From assembly GCA_945888515.1 (NCBI GenBank), contig CAMDAD010000012.1, forward strand, positions 1 to 64,000: a DNA stretch of 64,000 nt, given 5' to 3'. A model generated the notes under the pieces. The model saw only the letters and a list, made by a program, of their open reading frames with translations, did not search any database and was not told where the DNA came from. The position numbers were made by a program, and so were the translations under genes. Source of the DNA: Akkermansia muciniphila (GTDB lineage Bacteria > Verrucomicrobiota > Verrucomicrobiia > Verrucomicrobiales > Akkermansiaceae). Positions within the stretch are counted from its first letter, which is position 1; every line of letters begins with the position of its first letter. Positions 9,056-19,001 of the stretch are shown piece after piece.

Positions 9056-10108
9056 TTATTGATTGGATTTGTCAAATGCGGCATCGAAGGCCACTTGATT
9101 GACGGGGAAATCGAGTTTGCGCACGTAGGCACAGCTTTCGGTAGCGCCGTGGAAACGATCCATACGACCATCTTCCCACTCCACGCTGAGTGGGCCGGTG
9201 TAGCCGATGTCGTTCAGAGCCACGATCACATCTTCGAAGCGGATGTCGCCGCGGCCAACGCTGCGGAAGTCCCAGAAACGTCGCGCATCGCAGAAATCCG
9301 TATGTCCACCGAACACGCCAACACTGCCATCGCCATGACCCCACCACACATCCTTCATGTGCGCGTGATGGATCTGTGCAGAGAAGTTGCGAATGAATTT
9401 CACATAATCCACGCCTTGATAGCCGAGGTGCGAAGGATCGTAGTTAAAGCCGAAACGCTTGTGGTTTTTCACTGCATCGAGTGCGCGCTGTGCCGAAACG
9501 ATATCGAACGCGATCTCCGTCGGATGCACTTCTAACGCAAAATAAACGTCTTCTTTTTCAAACACATCGAGGATGGGACCGAAACGCTTAGCGAAGTCGT
9601 CGTAGCCTTTTTGCAGATAGGCTTGATTGGTCGGAGGGAATGCATACAGCGCGCCCCAGATGCTCGAGCCGGTAAAGCCATTGACCACCGCTTTGCCGGA
9701 GCCAGCGGGTTTACCAGACATGTAAGATTTTCCAGCATCGAGAAACTTACGGCACGCCCGAGCGGTGTCGGCGAGTTCCGCGGCAGCACGCTGACGAACG
9801 CCTTCGGCCTCGCCATCGCCCCACACGTGGGGAGGAAGAATGCACTGATGGCGCTCATCGATCAGATCGCAAACCGCTTGCCCGACGAGGTGGGCGGAAA
9901 TCGCGTAGCAAGCGAGGTCGTGTTGTTTCAGCAGTTCCCAGCGCCCTTCGACGTAGCCCGGCTCGTTCAGCGCGGCTTGCACATCGAAGTGATCGCCCCA
10001 GCAGGCGAGCTCAACGCCATCGTAACCCATTTGTTTTACGCGTGGGAGAAGTTCCGCAAGTGGGATGTCCGCCCACTGCCCAGTAAATAAAGTCACAGGT
10101 CTTGCCAT
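9056..10108 (-). CDS. Sugar phosphate isomerase/epimerase (AP-endonuclease-2-like TIM barrel)
   Basis: A 350-residue TIM-barrel protein of the xylose-isomerase-like superfamily, which includes inosose dehydratase, hydroxypyruvate isomerase and related enzymes. The start is placed at [16 protein letters not shown]; the preceding in-frame residues look like leader. Typical segments are [17 protein letters not shown] (barrel start), [26 protein letters not shown] (metal-binding Asp/His) and [13 protein letters not shown], giving the usual Glu-Asp-His-Glu metal site. It is the first gene of a two-gene unit with the oxidoreductase. I infer a joint role in catabolism of an uncommon sugar or cyclitol, with the exact substrate unknown. 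Confidence 0.85.
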   Translation of the reverse strand: MARPVTLFTGQWADIPLAELLPRVKQMGYDGVELACWGDHFDVQAALNEPGYVEGRWELLKQHDLACYAISAHLVGQAVCDLIDERHQCILPPHVWGDGEAEGVRQRAAAELADTARACRKFLDAGKSYMSGKPAGSGKAVVNGFTGSSIWGALYAFPPTNQAYLQKGYDDFAKRFGPILDVFEKEDVYFALEVHPTEIAFDIVSAQRALDAVKNHKRFGFNYDPSHLGYQGVDYVKFIRNFSAQIHHAHMKDVWWGHGDGSVGVFGGHTDFCDARRFWDFRSVGRGDIRFEDVIVALNDIGYTGPLSVEWEDGRMDRFHGATESCAYVRKLDFPVNQVAFDAAFDKSNQ

Positions 10109-10185
10109 AAGTTGAATTGATTGGGAGCACACCATGAACAAAATTCCCCCGCCTGACTACTGAAAATTTTGTCACGATGAGGAAA

Positions 10186-10956
10186 TCAGGGAGAGCCTTG
10201 CCATTCTCTCCCGTCACACGAAGACACCGGCACCACCCCGCGTATCGCAGACGTCAGGAACATTTCTTCCACCTTCAGAAATTGCGCGCGAGTGATGACG
10301 GACTCCTGGATGCTGCTATCGCGCTCCAATATCACTTCCCGCATCACCCCAGGCAAACAACCACACCCGAGCCGAGGCGTGTGCCACACGCCATCCAGCT
10401 TCACAAAAACATTCGCGGTGCAGGCCTCGCAGAGTTCGTCTCGAGTATTGAAAAAAATCCCTTCCTCCGCCCCCTGCGCACGAACCCACTGCAAGCCTAA
10501 CACATTTTCGGCATACGAACTCGTTTTCATCCCCACCGTGGCCCCACGTTCGTTTCTCGTCCACGGCAATGTGAGCACCGAACAGGTCGGTGAAACGCTA
10601 GGGAGCGGCTCGGCCGTCATCCATACCGTAGCCGCCGCTCCTGGGAATTGATGCGACAAGATCCCCTCGCCCGCGGTCACCGTCAACCGCAAGCGCGTCC
10701 GACCATACGCGCAGGAATTTTTTTCACAAAGTTCCTGTCCGATCCGCAAAAAATCATAAGAAGAAACATCGCATAATCCCATGCTCTCTACAGCGTGCAA
10801 CAAACGCCTGCGATGCTTTTCCACATGCTGGATGACGCCATCGATCGCGAGCATCGTCTCAAAAACTCCCATGCCATGCAGAAGTCCGCGATCACGGACG
10901 GAAACCACAACTTCTTTTTCCTCGCACCATTCCCCCTTACACCAAAGCATCGGCAT
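10186..10956 (-). CDS. Class IV aminotransferase / aminodeoxychorismate lyase-like
   Basis: A 256-residue PLP enzyme of fold type IV. Family marks are VSVRDRGLLHGMGVFETM near the N-terminus, the PLP lysine in GMKTSSYAENVLGL, and CEACTANVFVKLDG then GCGCLPGVMRE in the C-terminal half. The short length, and the absence of the extra segments of branched-chain aminotransferases, favour 4-amino-4-deoxychorismate lyase (PabC, releasing pyruvate to give p-aminobenzoate) or D-amino-acid aminotransferase. Sequence alone does not decide between them. No pabA/pabB is nearby. It appears to be a single-gene unit on the same strand as the sugar isomerase, 77 bases upstream of that gene. Confidence 0.8.
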   Translation of the reverse strand: MPMLWCKGEWCEEKEVVVSVRDRGLLHGMGVFETMLAIDGVIQHVEKHRRRLLHAVESMGLCDVSSYDFLRIGQELCEKNSCAYGRTRLRLTVTAGEGILSHQFPGAAATVWMTAEPLPSVSPTCSVLTLPWTRNERGATVGMKTSSYAENVLGLQWVRAQGAEEGIFFNTRDELCEACTANVFVKLDGVWHTPRLGCGCLPGVMREVILERDSSIQESVITRAQFLKVEEMFLTSAIRGVVPVSSCDGREWQGSP

Positions 10957-11135
10957 GGCGATTCCCTAGCATTTCTCCGCAGTGCCTGCCAGAAAATACG
11001 ACGAATTCACCGTCCCCACCGCGGGAGAGTCTCGACAACGAGGGCGACCCTTTTCCGAGAACAAACTCGATCAACTGTCTCGCCATTCCGCAGCCCTCGA
11101 AGCATCATGAGCCATGACGCAAAGTCCGGAAAAAG

Positions 11136-12659
11136 TTACTCATGCAGGTATGTCACCGCTTTCACGATTTCTGGATCATCGGAAACTTGGGGTGTGATGC
11201 CGCTGTTGTCGCGCAGGCCCTGGATGGACAGAGTTTCGGTAATGCGATAGGGAAAGCGTCGCTGGCTACCTGCTTTCCCTAACGGATTGCCAAAGAAATT
11301 GATTCCCTTGGAACCGACCGGTAACTCAGCAGTAAGGTTTTCGATCCGTATGCACTTCGGCATAAAACAAGGATAGCCAAAATCATGAGTGCCGTCGTTG
11401 CGCATGTCAAAAAAAGGGGAGACTGTGGTGAGAGGGGCCCAACGAGAATTGCGAATCAATACATCGCCCTCCCATGTGGATCCATAATCGCTACGGAAAC
11501 TGAGAAAACTGCGCGCGTGTATTGTGGTGTTTTCCACGATCAATCGTCCGCGTCCGATCGCATTTAGCCCCATATGGCCGAGCGTGGAATCCTTAATGAT
11601 GTAGGAACCAGATACTCCCATGTGAACATCCACACGCGATAAAACACATTTTTCGACCAAAAAGTTTTTCATGAAATTGGACGCCACCACACCCCATCGA
11701 CTCCGATCGTGAATGTCATTGCCTGTGCGGCAGCCTATCATCCGCAAGTCCACTACGAGATTCGCTTGATATCCGTAGGTTCCCATGGGCACGGACGCAC
11801 CTATTTTGCCTGTGGAGTAATACACTTTCCTCGCATCCACCACACAATCTTTCAGCAGCACATGCGCGCACTTGTCAACCATGAGAAACCCGCGATAGGG
11901 CTGACCATGATCCTGCTCACCCGTGACTTGGTGTCGTAGCCCCTCTACCACCGTGCGAGATCTCCGGATCACGATATTGCGGGCCCAGTATTCACCCTTG
12001 CTCTCCGGCGTAACGCGATTCGCCACATTCGTGAAAACACCACCACGCACGTGAAGAGTTTTCTCATCGATGGGATCGGCTGTGATTTTTGTGATGTGAT
12101 GATAGTCCCAATCAATCGCACCGATGATAGATCCATCGTTTTTTAACACAAAAACTTCTTTTTGAGAGGTTCCTTCATTCTGATTTCCCCCTTTGCGAAT
12201 GAATCGCTTGGTTTTTTTCTCTTCCACATAGACGAGAAGGTCACTGGCTGGTTGCAGCTCCAGCTTGATCTGATCACGCTGAAGACGCTCGATCTTCAGC
12301 GGCACGGGTTTGAGGGAAGATCGCACTTCAAAGATAGCACACCCCCGATCTTCGACTCCTTGGCTATCATCAATGAGGAATCGCGAGTTTCCCCAATCGG
12401 TATCTGTTTCAATGAACGCAACCAAGGCCTTGCGCCCGAGATGATACGTGGCACCGGGCTTGCTGCGAACGGGAAGACGATGCTGGTTCGCGTATTCGTG
12501 TGCCTTTTGGATCGCAGGCAAATCATCCGCCACGCCATCGCCCAGTGCTCCGAATGATTCATAAGTCACGGGACTAGGCAAGGGCTGCGCGGAGTGAGCC
12601 GCAAGCACACTCCCATACAAAACAAGAAGCAAAAGACAGTTTCTCAGAAGCGGGCTCAC
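11136..12659 (-). CDS. Secreted right-handed beta-helix protein (pectate-lyase-like)
   Basis: A protein of about 507 residues. Starting from the GTG at 12659 gives a good signal peptide (MSPLLRNCLLLLVLYGS); a TTG seven codons upstream is also possible. The mature protein opens with YESFGALGDGVADDLPAIQKA, the standard opening of pectate-lyase-3 / GH28-like beta-helix enzymes. Later parts show repeated short beta strands with conserved hydrophobic and Asn positions (VLLKDCVVDARKV, LIVENTTIHARS). I see no clear catalytic Asp pair of GH28, so lyase, hydrolase or non-catalytic binding are all open. It probably acts on a carbohydrate outside the cell or in the periplasm. Its own promoter and any partner gene are not evident. 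Confidence 0.78.
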   Translation of the reverse strand: MSPLLRNCLLLLVLYGSVLAAHSAQPLPSPVTYESFGALGDGVADDLPAIQKAHEYANQHRLPVRSKPGATYHLGRKALVAFIETDTDWGNSRFLIDDSQGVEDRGCAIFEVRSSLKPVPLKIERLQRDQIKLELQPASDLLVYVEEKKTKRFIRKGGNQNEGTSQKEVFVLKNDGSIIGAIDWDYHHITKITADPIDEKTLHVRGGVFTNVANRVTPESKGEYWARNIVIRRSRTVVEGLRHQVTGEQDHGQPYRGFLMVDKCAHVLLKDCVVDARKVYYSTGKIGASVPMGTYGYQANLVVDLRMIGCRTGNDIHDRSRWGVVASNFMKNFLVEKCVLSRVDVHMGVSGSYIIKDSTLGHMGLNAIGRGRLIVENTTIHARSFLSFRSDYGSTWEGDVLIRNSRWAPLTTVSPFFDMRNDGTHDFGYPCFMPKCIRIENLTAELPVGSKGINFFGNPLGKAGSQRRFPYRITETLSIQGLRDNSGITPQVSDDPEIVKAVTYLHE

Positions 12660-12844
12660 AGAATGAACACTACGGTCCAACAGTTGATCGTCTTTCTCCA
12701 GTGTGACACTACAGAAAGCGAAGTTGATTTCCGAGAGCCAGAAGCCGAAATCTCCACTGCATACACAGACGCGATAGCCTCAAGTAAACATGCACTCGCT
12801 AAGATCACCGCATACAACAAAAGGAAAATATCGTGTCGATGCGA

Positions 12845-14743
12845 CTACTCCGCCAGATAAGACTTTGGTCTGTAGAGCATCGCAAACGGCACATACAACA
12901 GAGCGAAGATTAGCATCAGAATCGTGAAAAACCGATAATAACTCTGCCCTTCCCATTTTGTCTGTCCGCCCGAAAAATAAGCAATGTCGTAGCCTACGCT
13001 CGTCTCTTTTTTCGGCCTCACGCCCAACTCCTGCGCGCGCCTATCGATCCAGGGTTCCGTCGGATGGAGTCGGTCCGACCAAGACGGCTCTTTCTCAGCC
13101 GACGGCACCGAGACATCGATGGTTAGTCCGATATCCCAAGCCGTGCCTTTCGACCGGTCTGGCCCCGCCGAAATCAATCGACAGGAACTTTGGCTCGTAA
13201 TTGTATATTCAATCGTATTTTCCCATGGATCTTTTCCTAGATTTGTAGCAGCCACCGACTCCACCTCTGGCAGACGATTTCCTCGCTTTTTCGCCTCGGC
13301 GATGATACGCTCCGCAGCCGCTGCAAATGCCTGCTGCGTGCGATCCGGAAATTCGAGAGACTTCAGGCTGCCGTTTTCCAATCGCGCGATCAGATCATCC
13401 TCCGTTCCCGTTTTTTGATCGTAGCCGGGCAAAATGGCATTCCTCGCATCCTTAAGCCACTCCTCCGGCTGCGTCGCGACCAGTGCGGAAAACTGCTCAT
13501 GCCCCGATGAGGGGATCTGAATGAAACGATTGATTTCTTTGGTAAAGAAGTTTCCCAGAAATACAGCTAGGAGATAAAACGCCATGACCAGCGACTTCAT
13601 GTTTTTCGGCGACTGCGTATAGGAAAACTCCAGCCCGACAATCGAAATCATGATCTCGGCCGCCGTGATCACCAAATAAGCCAGCAACTGCCAGCCCACA
13701 GAAGGACGCTGTCCGGCATCGATCCACGACTGAATCAGCGTGATCAAGGCAAACGACGCAGCGACCAGAAACAACCCGATGCCGATTTTCCGCAACGGCG
13801 ACAAAGGAAAAAAACGATGGATCAGCGGATAGACAAAAAACGTGAACAAGGGAATGTAGAGTAGGATGAGAATCGGATTGATCGCCTGAATTTGCGACTC
13901 CAACCACGTGACTCCCAGGAAGTTCAGATCCATGTGCTCCGCCTGCAAGATCCACGAGGAACCTGTCTGATCATACAGGGCCCAGAACAGCGCGATGAAA
14001 AGATATAGGGGCAACAACTTCGCCAGCGCGATCAGCCCCTCTGCGGAAAACATTTCACGGAAAAACTTCCATCCTCCTGCAGGCACGTGGATGAACTTGT
14101 GGCGCCCCATCCAAAACATCAGCGTCGCAACCGCCATCAATACGCCTGGCACACCGAATGCCCAATGCGGGCCATACCACTCCAACAACCACGGCGTCAG
14201 CAAGGTCGAGAAGAAAGAACCGAAGTTGATCGAAAAATAAAACCAGTTGTAGATCTTCGAGAGCAGATGCTGGTTATTGGACCCAAACTGATCGCCCACG
14301 TGCGCCGAGACACAAGGTTTGATCCCACCCGATCCGAGACAAATCATCACCAAGCCCGCCAATAACCAGGTAGAAGAATTTCCCACCATACCCATGCAAG
14401 CCAGCGCTGCATGCCCAGCACAGTAGAGCACACTCAGTAGCATAATCGTGCGGAATTTCCCGAGAAATACATCGCTCAACAAGGCTCCGAACAATGGCGT
14501 GAAATACACCCACATGACAAAGCTGTGATAGTGCTCGGTGGCCTCGGCATTCGACATCGGACTGCCTGCCCGAGAATCCATCAACCACAGATATTTCGTC
14601 ATGAACACCACCAAAATGGCGCGCATGCCATAAAACGAAAATCGCTCGGCGGCTTCATTGCCGATGATGTAGGGAATGCCCGGCGGCATCGTGGAGGATT
14701 CGGCAGGTGTATCGCGATAAGCTTGGCTCACACGCCAAAGCAT
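12845..14743 (-). CDS. POT/PTR family proton-dependent oligopeptide transporter
   Basis: A 632-residue inner-membrane MFS transporter that imports di- and tripeptides with protons. The conserved opening is GNEAAERFSFYGMRAILVVF, matching the POT ExxERFxYY motif. Further marks include GGIKPCVSAHVGDQF and FYFSINFGSFFS in transmembrane helix 5. About a dozen hydrophobic helices are visible. Compared with the usual 450-500 residues it carries an insertion of about 120 mostly polar residues (from about residue 430 to 560) before the last helix. The start at 14743 is chosen because it avoids overlap with the polymerase gene; the ATG at 14689 is also possible. It lies 41 bases after the polymerase gene and may share its transcript. 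Confidence 0.88.
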   Translation of the reverse strand: MLWRVSQAYRDTPAESSTMPPGIPYIIGNEAAERFSFYGMRAILVVFMTKYLWLMDSRAGSPMSNAEATEHYHSFVMWVYFTPLFGALLSDVFLGKFRTIMLLSVLYCAGHAALACMGMVGNSSTWLLAGLVMICLGSGGIKPCVSAHVGDQFGSNNQHLLSKIYNWFYFSINFGSFFSTLLTPWLLEWYGPHWAFGVPGVLMAVATLMFWMGRHKFIHVPAGGWKFFREMFSAEGLIALAKLLPLYLFIALFWALYDQTGSSWILQAEHMDLNFLGVTWLESQIQAINPILILLYIPLFTFFVYPLIHRFFPLSPLRKIGIGLFLVAASFALITLIQSWIDAGQRPSVGWQLLAYLVITAAEIMISIVGLEFSYTQSPKNMKSLVMAFYLLAVFLGNFFTKEINRFIQIPSSGHEQFSALVATQPEEWLKDARNAILPGYDQKTGTEDDLIARLENGSLKSLEFPDRTQQAFAAAAERIIAEAKKRGNRLPEVESVAATNLGKDPWENTIEYTITSQSSCRLISAGPDRSKGTAWDIGLTIDVSVPSAEKEPSWSDRLHPTEPWIDRRAQELGVRPKKETSVGYDIAYFSGGQTKWEGQSYYRFFTILMLIFALLYVPFAMLYRPKSYLAE

Positions 14744-14784
14744 GCCAGCAAATCCACGCTGTGGGCAATGGAAAACATTCCCTC

Positions 14785-15999
14785 TCACACATCCGGCAAC
14801 GACTGAAACGCAATGCGCGGCACATCCTCTGACAAGGCGCTTTGCGCGGAGCCGAACCACAGCGCCTTCGCGCCATGGCGTTTCGCCACTTGATCGAGCA
14901 ATCGACTCAAGGCTTCCTCGCGTGGATCAGGCGCAAACAAGGGCAAGCGCGGATCGCTGTGCGGCAGCAATCGGCACAAGTCCACCCCCACCGCAAAGGG
15001 ATGACTCAAGGGCCGCGGACGCTCCTGCCACAACGCGCGCCACACCTCCAGCAAAGGCCGCACTTCCTGCGTCGAGGGAAACCGCGCCATCAGGGCCCAC
15101 GACTGCCCCGCATACTCGCGACTGCGTTTCACCGAAACATGCATCTCACCACACTCATAGCCTTCGCGGCGCAAGCGCAGCGCGGCCTTGTAGACGAGCC
15201 GGTCCAGCATCGCTCGTGCGCCGTCTTCGTGCCGGAGAGCCGGATGCAAAATTTTCGAATGCCCGATCTGCCGTGGCGTGATCTCCGGACGCACGGGCTC
15301 GATACCGTGCAAGGCCTGCCAAAACCGCTCGCCCTCGATCCCACCCCATACCGCTCGCAATTGCTGCGGCGTCGCCTCCCACAATCGTTTCACCGTGCGA
15401 ATGCCGCGGATTTTCAGTCGCTCCTCCATGTTCGCGCCGATGCCGCAAAGATCGCGCAGATCTAACGAAAAAAACTCCGATCCCGGCTCCTCAGCATCCA
15501 GCCACATCAACCCATCGGGCTTGCGCATATCACTCGCAGTTTTTGCCAGAAAAACGGTGGGCGCCAGTCCGATGGAACACGTCAGAGGCCCACCGAAATC
15601 CTGAGCGAGCCGGCGCTTCACCTGCAAGGCGATCTGCCAGACCTTGTCTTTTTCGGCATACGGTCCAGTGAACACGCCATACAGTTCATCGACCGAACAG
15701 ACTTTTTCCACCGGAATTTCCTCCTCCAGCAAGGCGACCAGACGCCGATGATAGTCCATGTATTTCACCGCATCGCTCAGCACCAATACCAGCCCCGGAC
15801 AACGCGCGCGCGCCTCGCCTACCGGCGTGCCTGTCTTGACACCGAAACGTTTGGCCTCGCGACTCGCCGCAATGCAGCAGGTCGTATCCGTCATGCTCGC
15901 AATGACCGCCACCGGCTTCCCCCGCAACAAAGGATTCGCGTGCTGCTCCACCGAGGCAAAGTAGCTATTGAAATCGATAAAACAAACGGTCCGTCGCAC
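14785..15999 (-). CDS. Y-family translesion DNA polymerase (UmuC/DinB-like)
   Basis: A 404-residue error-prone polymerase that copies across damaged template bases. The palm holds FIDFNSYFASVEQ, giving the first catalytic Asp and the steric-gate region, and SVDELYGVF, giving the second Asp-Glu pair; the usual text is SIDEAF, so two flanking residues differ. Helix-hairpin-helix DNA contacts follow at DLRDLCGIGANMEERL. The little-finger domain is in the last 170 residues. I see no clear beta-clamp peptide at the very end, although LPLFAP may serve as one. It starts with GTG ten bases from a perfect LexA palindrome, so it should be SOS-induced. No umuD or lexA is adjacent. Confidence 0.88.
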   Translation of the reverse strand: MRRTVCFIDFNSYFASVEQHANPLLRGKPVAVIASMTDTTCCIAASREAKRFGVKTGTPVGEARARCPGLVLVLSDAVKYMDYHRRLVALLEEEIPVEKVCSVDELYGVFTGPYAEKDKVWQIALQVKRRLAQDFGGPLTCSIGLAPTVFLAKTASDMRKPDGLMWLDAEEPGSEFFSLDLRDLCGIGANMEERLKIRGIRTVKRLWEATPQQLRAVWGGIEGERFWQALHGIEPVRPEITPRQIGHSKILHPALRHEDGARAMLDRLVYKAALRLRREGYECGEMHVSVKRSREYAGQSWALMARFPSTQEVRPLLEVWRALWQERPRPLSHPFAVGVDLCRLLPHSDPRLPLFAPDPREEALSRLLDQVAKRHGAKALWFGSAQSALSEDVPRIAFQSLPDV

Positions 16000-16008
16000 A
16001 GCGCAAAC

Positions 16009-16022
16009 TGTTCATATGAACA
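16009..16022. promoter_or_regulatory. LexA operator (verrucomicrobial SOS box)
   Basis: TGTTCATATGAACA is a perfect 14-bp palindrome and exactly fits TGTTC-N4-GAACA, the LexA motif reported for Verrucomicrobia. It lies ten bases upstream of the Y-family polymerase start on the minus strand and about 85 bases upstream of the DUF1549 gene on the plus strand. Confidence 0.85.
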
Positions 16023-16107
16023 ATCATTTAGCAAGCCTATTTTTCTCCGTTTGTACCACCTCTTTTCCCCGAAAGATCCAGCGCTTCGCACGCGTAGCTA
16101 TCCTTTG

Positions 16108-18897
16108 ATGAAAACCGCCACAAAACGATTGCTCGTTTTTCTCTGTCTTCCTCTGGGACTGCAGGCTGCCGATCTGCCCAAGGACCTGCTGGAGGCGAAA
16201 TGTCTCAGCTGCCATTACCCCGAGAAAGACAAGGGCAAGCTCGACATGAGCACGCGCGCCAAGCTTCTCAGCGGCGGCGATAGCGGGCCGGCCATCGATC
16301 TGGAAAAACCCGATCAATCGGAAATCCTCTTGCGTGTGCGCTTACCGCACGACGATGACGACATCATGCCGCCCGCGAAAAAAGGCAAACCGCTCACCAG
16401 TGAAGAGATCGCACAACTCGCCGACTGGATCAAAGCCGGCGCACCGTGGCCCGAGGGGCTCACGCTTCGCCCCTCCGACCCTAGGGCCATGCCGCGCCAC
16501 GATGCTCCCGCGGACCCTGCCATTCAGCGCATCGAGGCATTTCCCAAGGCCATCACACTCGAAACCAAAAACGATTTCCACAAAGTCATTGTCATCGCCC
16601 ATTTCGACGATGCCGCCACGCGCGACATCACCCATCAGGCGAAACTCACCCTCGCCGACCCCTCTCTCGCCCAGCTCCAGGAAACCACACTCACACCGCT
16701 CAAGGACGGCAGCACCGAGCTGATCATCGCCTACCGTGGACAGACCTGCAAGATTCCCGTCACCGTCAAACAAGCCGAAGTCGCGCGCGAGGTTTCGTTT
16801 CAGCTGGATGTCATGCCCGTGTTGACCTCGGCGGGTTGCAATGCCGGTTCCTGCCACGGTGCCGCTAGCGGAAAAGACGGCTTCCAGCTCTCCCTCTATG
16901 GCTTCGATCCACACGGCGATCATTTCCGCATCACCACGCAGTTGCCCGGTCGCCGCATCAATCTCGCCTTGCCCGAAGAATCGCTACTCATCACCAAAGC
17001 CGTGGGCGATGTGCCCCACACGGGCGGCAAGCTGTTTGAAAAAGGCAGCAGCGCTCACAAGATCATGCTCGAGTGGATCAACAAAGGCGCGCTCATTGAT
17101 GACGACAGCAAAATCCCCCAGCCCAGTTCCATCACGCTGGAACCACCCGAACTTGTGCTGAAAGGCGAGGGCATCAAGGTTCCCTTCACCGTGATGGCGA
17201 AATATTCCGACGGCACCGATCGCGATGTCACCACCCTATCGTCCTTTTCCACTTCGAACGATAACTCCGCCACCATCGACTACCACAAAGGCATCACCAG
17301 CTCGAAAAACCGTGGCGAGGCATTTCTGTTAGCCCGCTTCCACACCTTCACCGAGGGATCGCAGGCCATCGTCATTCCAGAAACGACGGACTACGTGAAG
17401 CCGGAGGTGCCGCGTCACAACTACATCGATGAAGCCGTTTTTACCAAACTGCACAAACTTCGCATCATCCCCTCGGACCTTTGCACGGATGTGGAGTTTC
17501 TGCGCCGCGTCTATCTCGATGTCATCGGTGCCGTGCCCAGCATCGAGGAACGCGCCGCCTTCCTCTCTGACACACGCCCGAACAAGCGCGAGCTCCTTGT
17601 CGATGAATTGATCGCGCGCAAGGACTTCTCCGAGATGTGGACGATGAAATGGGCGGAGCTGTTGCAAATTCGCACCTTCAATGATGGACCGAAGCAGGTC
17701 AGCTACAAGGCCGCGCTGAATTATTACAACTGGCTGCGCGATCGCATTTCCGCCAACACGCCGTTCAATCAGATCATCAAGGAACTGCTAGGCTCGGAAG
17801 GCGGCACTTTCTCTACGCCTGCGACGAACTTTTTCCAGATCGAGCAGGACGTGCTAAAGCTCACGGAAAACATCGCCCAGGTCTTCATGGGCACCCGCAT
17901 CCAGTGCGCCCAGTGCCACAATCACCCCTTTGATCGCTGGACCATGGAGGACTACTATGGATTCGCCTCGTTCTTCGCCCAGGTGAAACGCAAGAATGCC
18001 GAGGACCCGCGCGAGCGCATTGTCTTTGATGGCGATGGCGAAGTGCCCCACCTGCTCACTAAGAAACCGGTGCCACCGAAATTCCTCGGCGGTCCCGCAC
18101 CGGAGCTCGATAAACAAACGCGCCGACAGGCCGTCGCCGATTGGCTCTCGGCACCAGACAATCCTTGGTTCGCCCGCAATGTCGCCAACATCACCTGGTC
18201 CCACTTTTTCGGCATCGGTATCGTCAATCCCGTGGACGATATGCGCATCTCCAACCCGGCCTCGAACCCCGAACTGCTCGATGCATTGGCGAAACAATTC
18301 GCCAGTTACAACTTCGATATGAAGAAGCTCGTGCGCGACATCTGCACCTCGCGCACCTATCAGTTGTCCTCGAAAACAAACACCACCAACGCGACCGATG
18401 ACCGGAATTTCTCCCACTCGCTCATCCGCCGCATCCGCGCCGAAGTTTTGTTAGACTCAATCTCGCAAGTGACCGGCACGCCTAACAAATTCAAAGGTCT
18501 GCCGCTCGGCGCGCGCGCGGTGCAGATCGCCGATGGCAATACCTCGAACTTTTTCCTTACCACCTTCGGCCGCGCCAGTCGCGCCACGGTGTGCTCCTGC
18601 GAGGTGAAGCTAGAGCCGAATCTGTCTCAAGCACTTCACCTGCTCAATGGCGACAACACCAACAACCGCATCCAGCAAGCCAAAGTCCTCGGGCCTTTGT
18701 TGGAGCAGAAAAAATCCGACCAGGAAATCATCGAGCTCCTCTACCTACGCGCGCTGTGCCGACCGCCGACGGAAGGCGAAACCAAAAGTCTTCTCGAAAC
18801 CCTAGCGCAAGCCAAGGAGCCGAAAGAAAAACGCGAGATCCTCAATGATATTTTCTGGGCCATCCTCAATTCGAAGGAATTCATCTTCAATCACTGA
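16108..18897 (+). CDS. Planctomycete-type cytochrome, DUF1549/DUF1553 (PSCyt1-PSCyt2-PSD1)
   Basis: A 929-residue secreted protein typical of Planctomycetes and Verrucomicrobia, thought to take part in extracytoplasmic redox chemistry linked to complex polysaccharide use. The start is the ATG giving MKTATKRLLVFLCLPLG, a signal peptide. Domain order: PSCyt1 c-type heme domain (CLSCH near residue 33, then DDIMPP), a second cytochrome-like segment with CNAGSCHG (about residue 250), a bacterial Ig-like domain (YSDGTDRDVTTLSSFST), DUF1549 (LRRVYLDVIGAVP, with CAQCHNHPFDRW as a further heme-type motif) and DUF1553 to the end. A long in-frame extension upstream lies over the polymerase promoter and is not coding. 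The usual DUF1501 partner is missing; an FG-GAP gene follows instead. Confidence 0.9.
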   Translation: MKTATKRLLVFLCLPLGLQAADLPKDLLEAKCLSCHYPEKDKGKLDMSTRAKLLSGGDSGPAIDLEKPDQSEILLRVRLPHDDDDIMPPAKKGKPLTSEEIAQLADWIKAGAPWPEGLTLRPSDPRAMPRHDAPADPAIQRIEAFPKAITLETKNDFHKVIVIAHFDDAATRDITHQAKLTLADPSLAQLQETTLTPLKDGSTELIIAYRGQTCKIPVTVKQAEVAREVSFQLDVMPVLTSAGCNAGSCHGAASGKDGFQLSLYGFDPHGDHFRITTQLPGRRINLALPEESLLITKAVGDVPHTGGKLFEKGSSAHKIMLEWINKGALIDDDSKIPQPSSITLEPPELVLKGEGIKVPFTVMAKYSDGTDRDVTTLSSFSTSNDNSATIDYHKGITSSKNRGEAFLLARFHTFTEGSQAIVIPETTDYVKPEVPRHNYIDEAVFTKLHKLRIIPSDLCTDVEFLRRVYLDVIGAVPSIEERAAFLSDTRPNKRELLVDELIARKDFSEMWTMKWAELLQIRTFNDGPKQVSYKAALNYYNWLRDRISANTPFNQIIKELLGSEGGTFSTPATNFFQIEQDVLKLTENIAQVFMGTRIQCAQCHNHPFDRWTMEDYYGFASFFAQVKRKNAEDPRERIVFDGDGEVPHLLTKKPVPPKFLGGPAPELDKQTRRQAVADWLSAPDNPWFARNVANITWSHFFGIGIVNPVDDMRISNPASNPELLDALAKQFASYNFDMKKLVRDICTSRTYQLSSKTNTTNATDDRNFSHSLIRRIRAEVLLDSISQVTGTPNKFKGLPLGARAVQIADGNTSNFFLTTFGRASRATVCSCEVKLEPNLSQALHLLNGDNTNNRIQQAKVLGPLLEQKKSDQEIIELLYLRALCRPPTEGETKSLLETLAQAKEPKEKREILNDIFWAILNSKEFIFNH

Positions 18898-19001
18898 ACG
18901 TCGCGAAGAATCATCGCATCAACTGCGACGAGGAGATCATCATGATCCGCTACGCACGCAGCGGTCTCGTTTCCCACACACCTATTCAAGAATCAAAAAC
19001 C

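Noticed and set aside
10138-10172. Inverted repeat ACAAAATT / AATTTTGT between the aminotransferase and sugar isomerase genes.
   Set aside because: It has a 19-base spacer, an AT-rich 8-bp arm and no T run; it could be an operator but nothing supports a specific regulator.
15748-16107. A 120-residue upstream extension of the DUF1549 protein.
   Set aside because: It runs antisense to the polymerase gene and over its LexA box; the ATG at 16108 opens a proper signal peptide.
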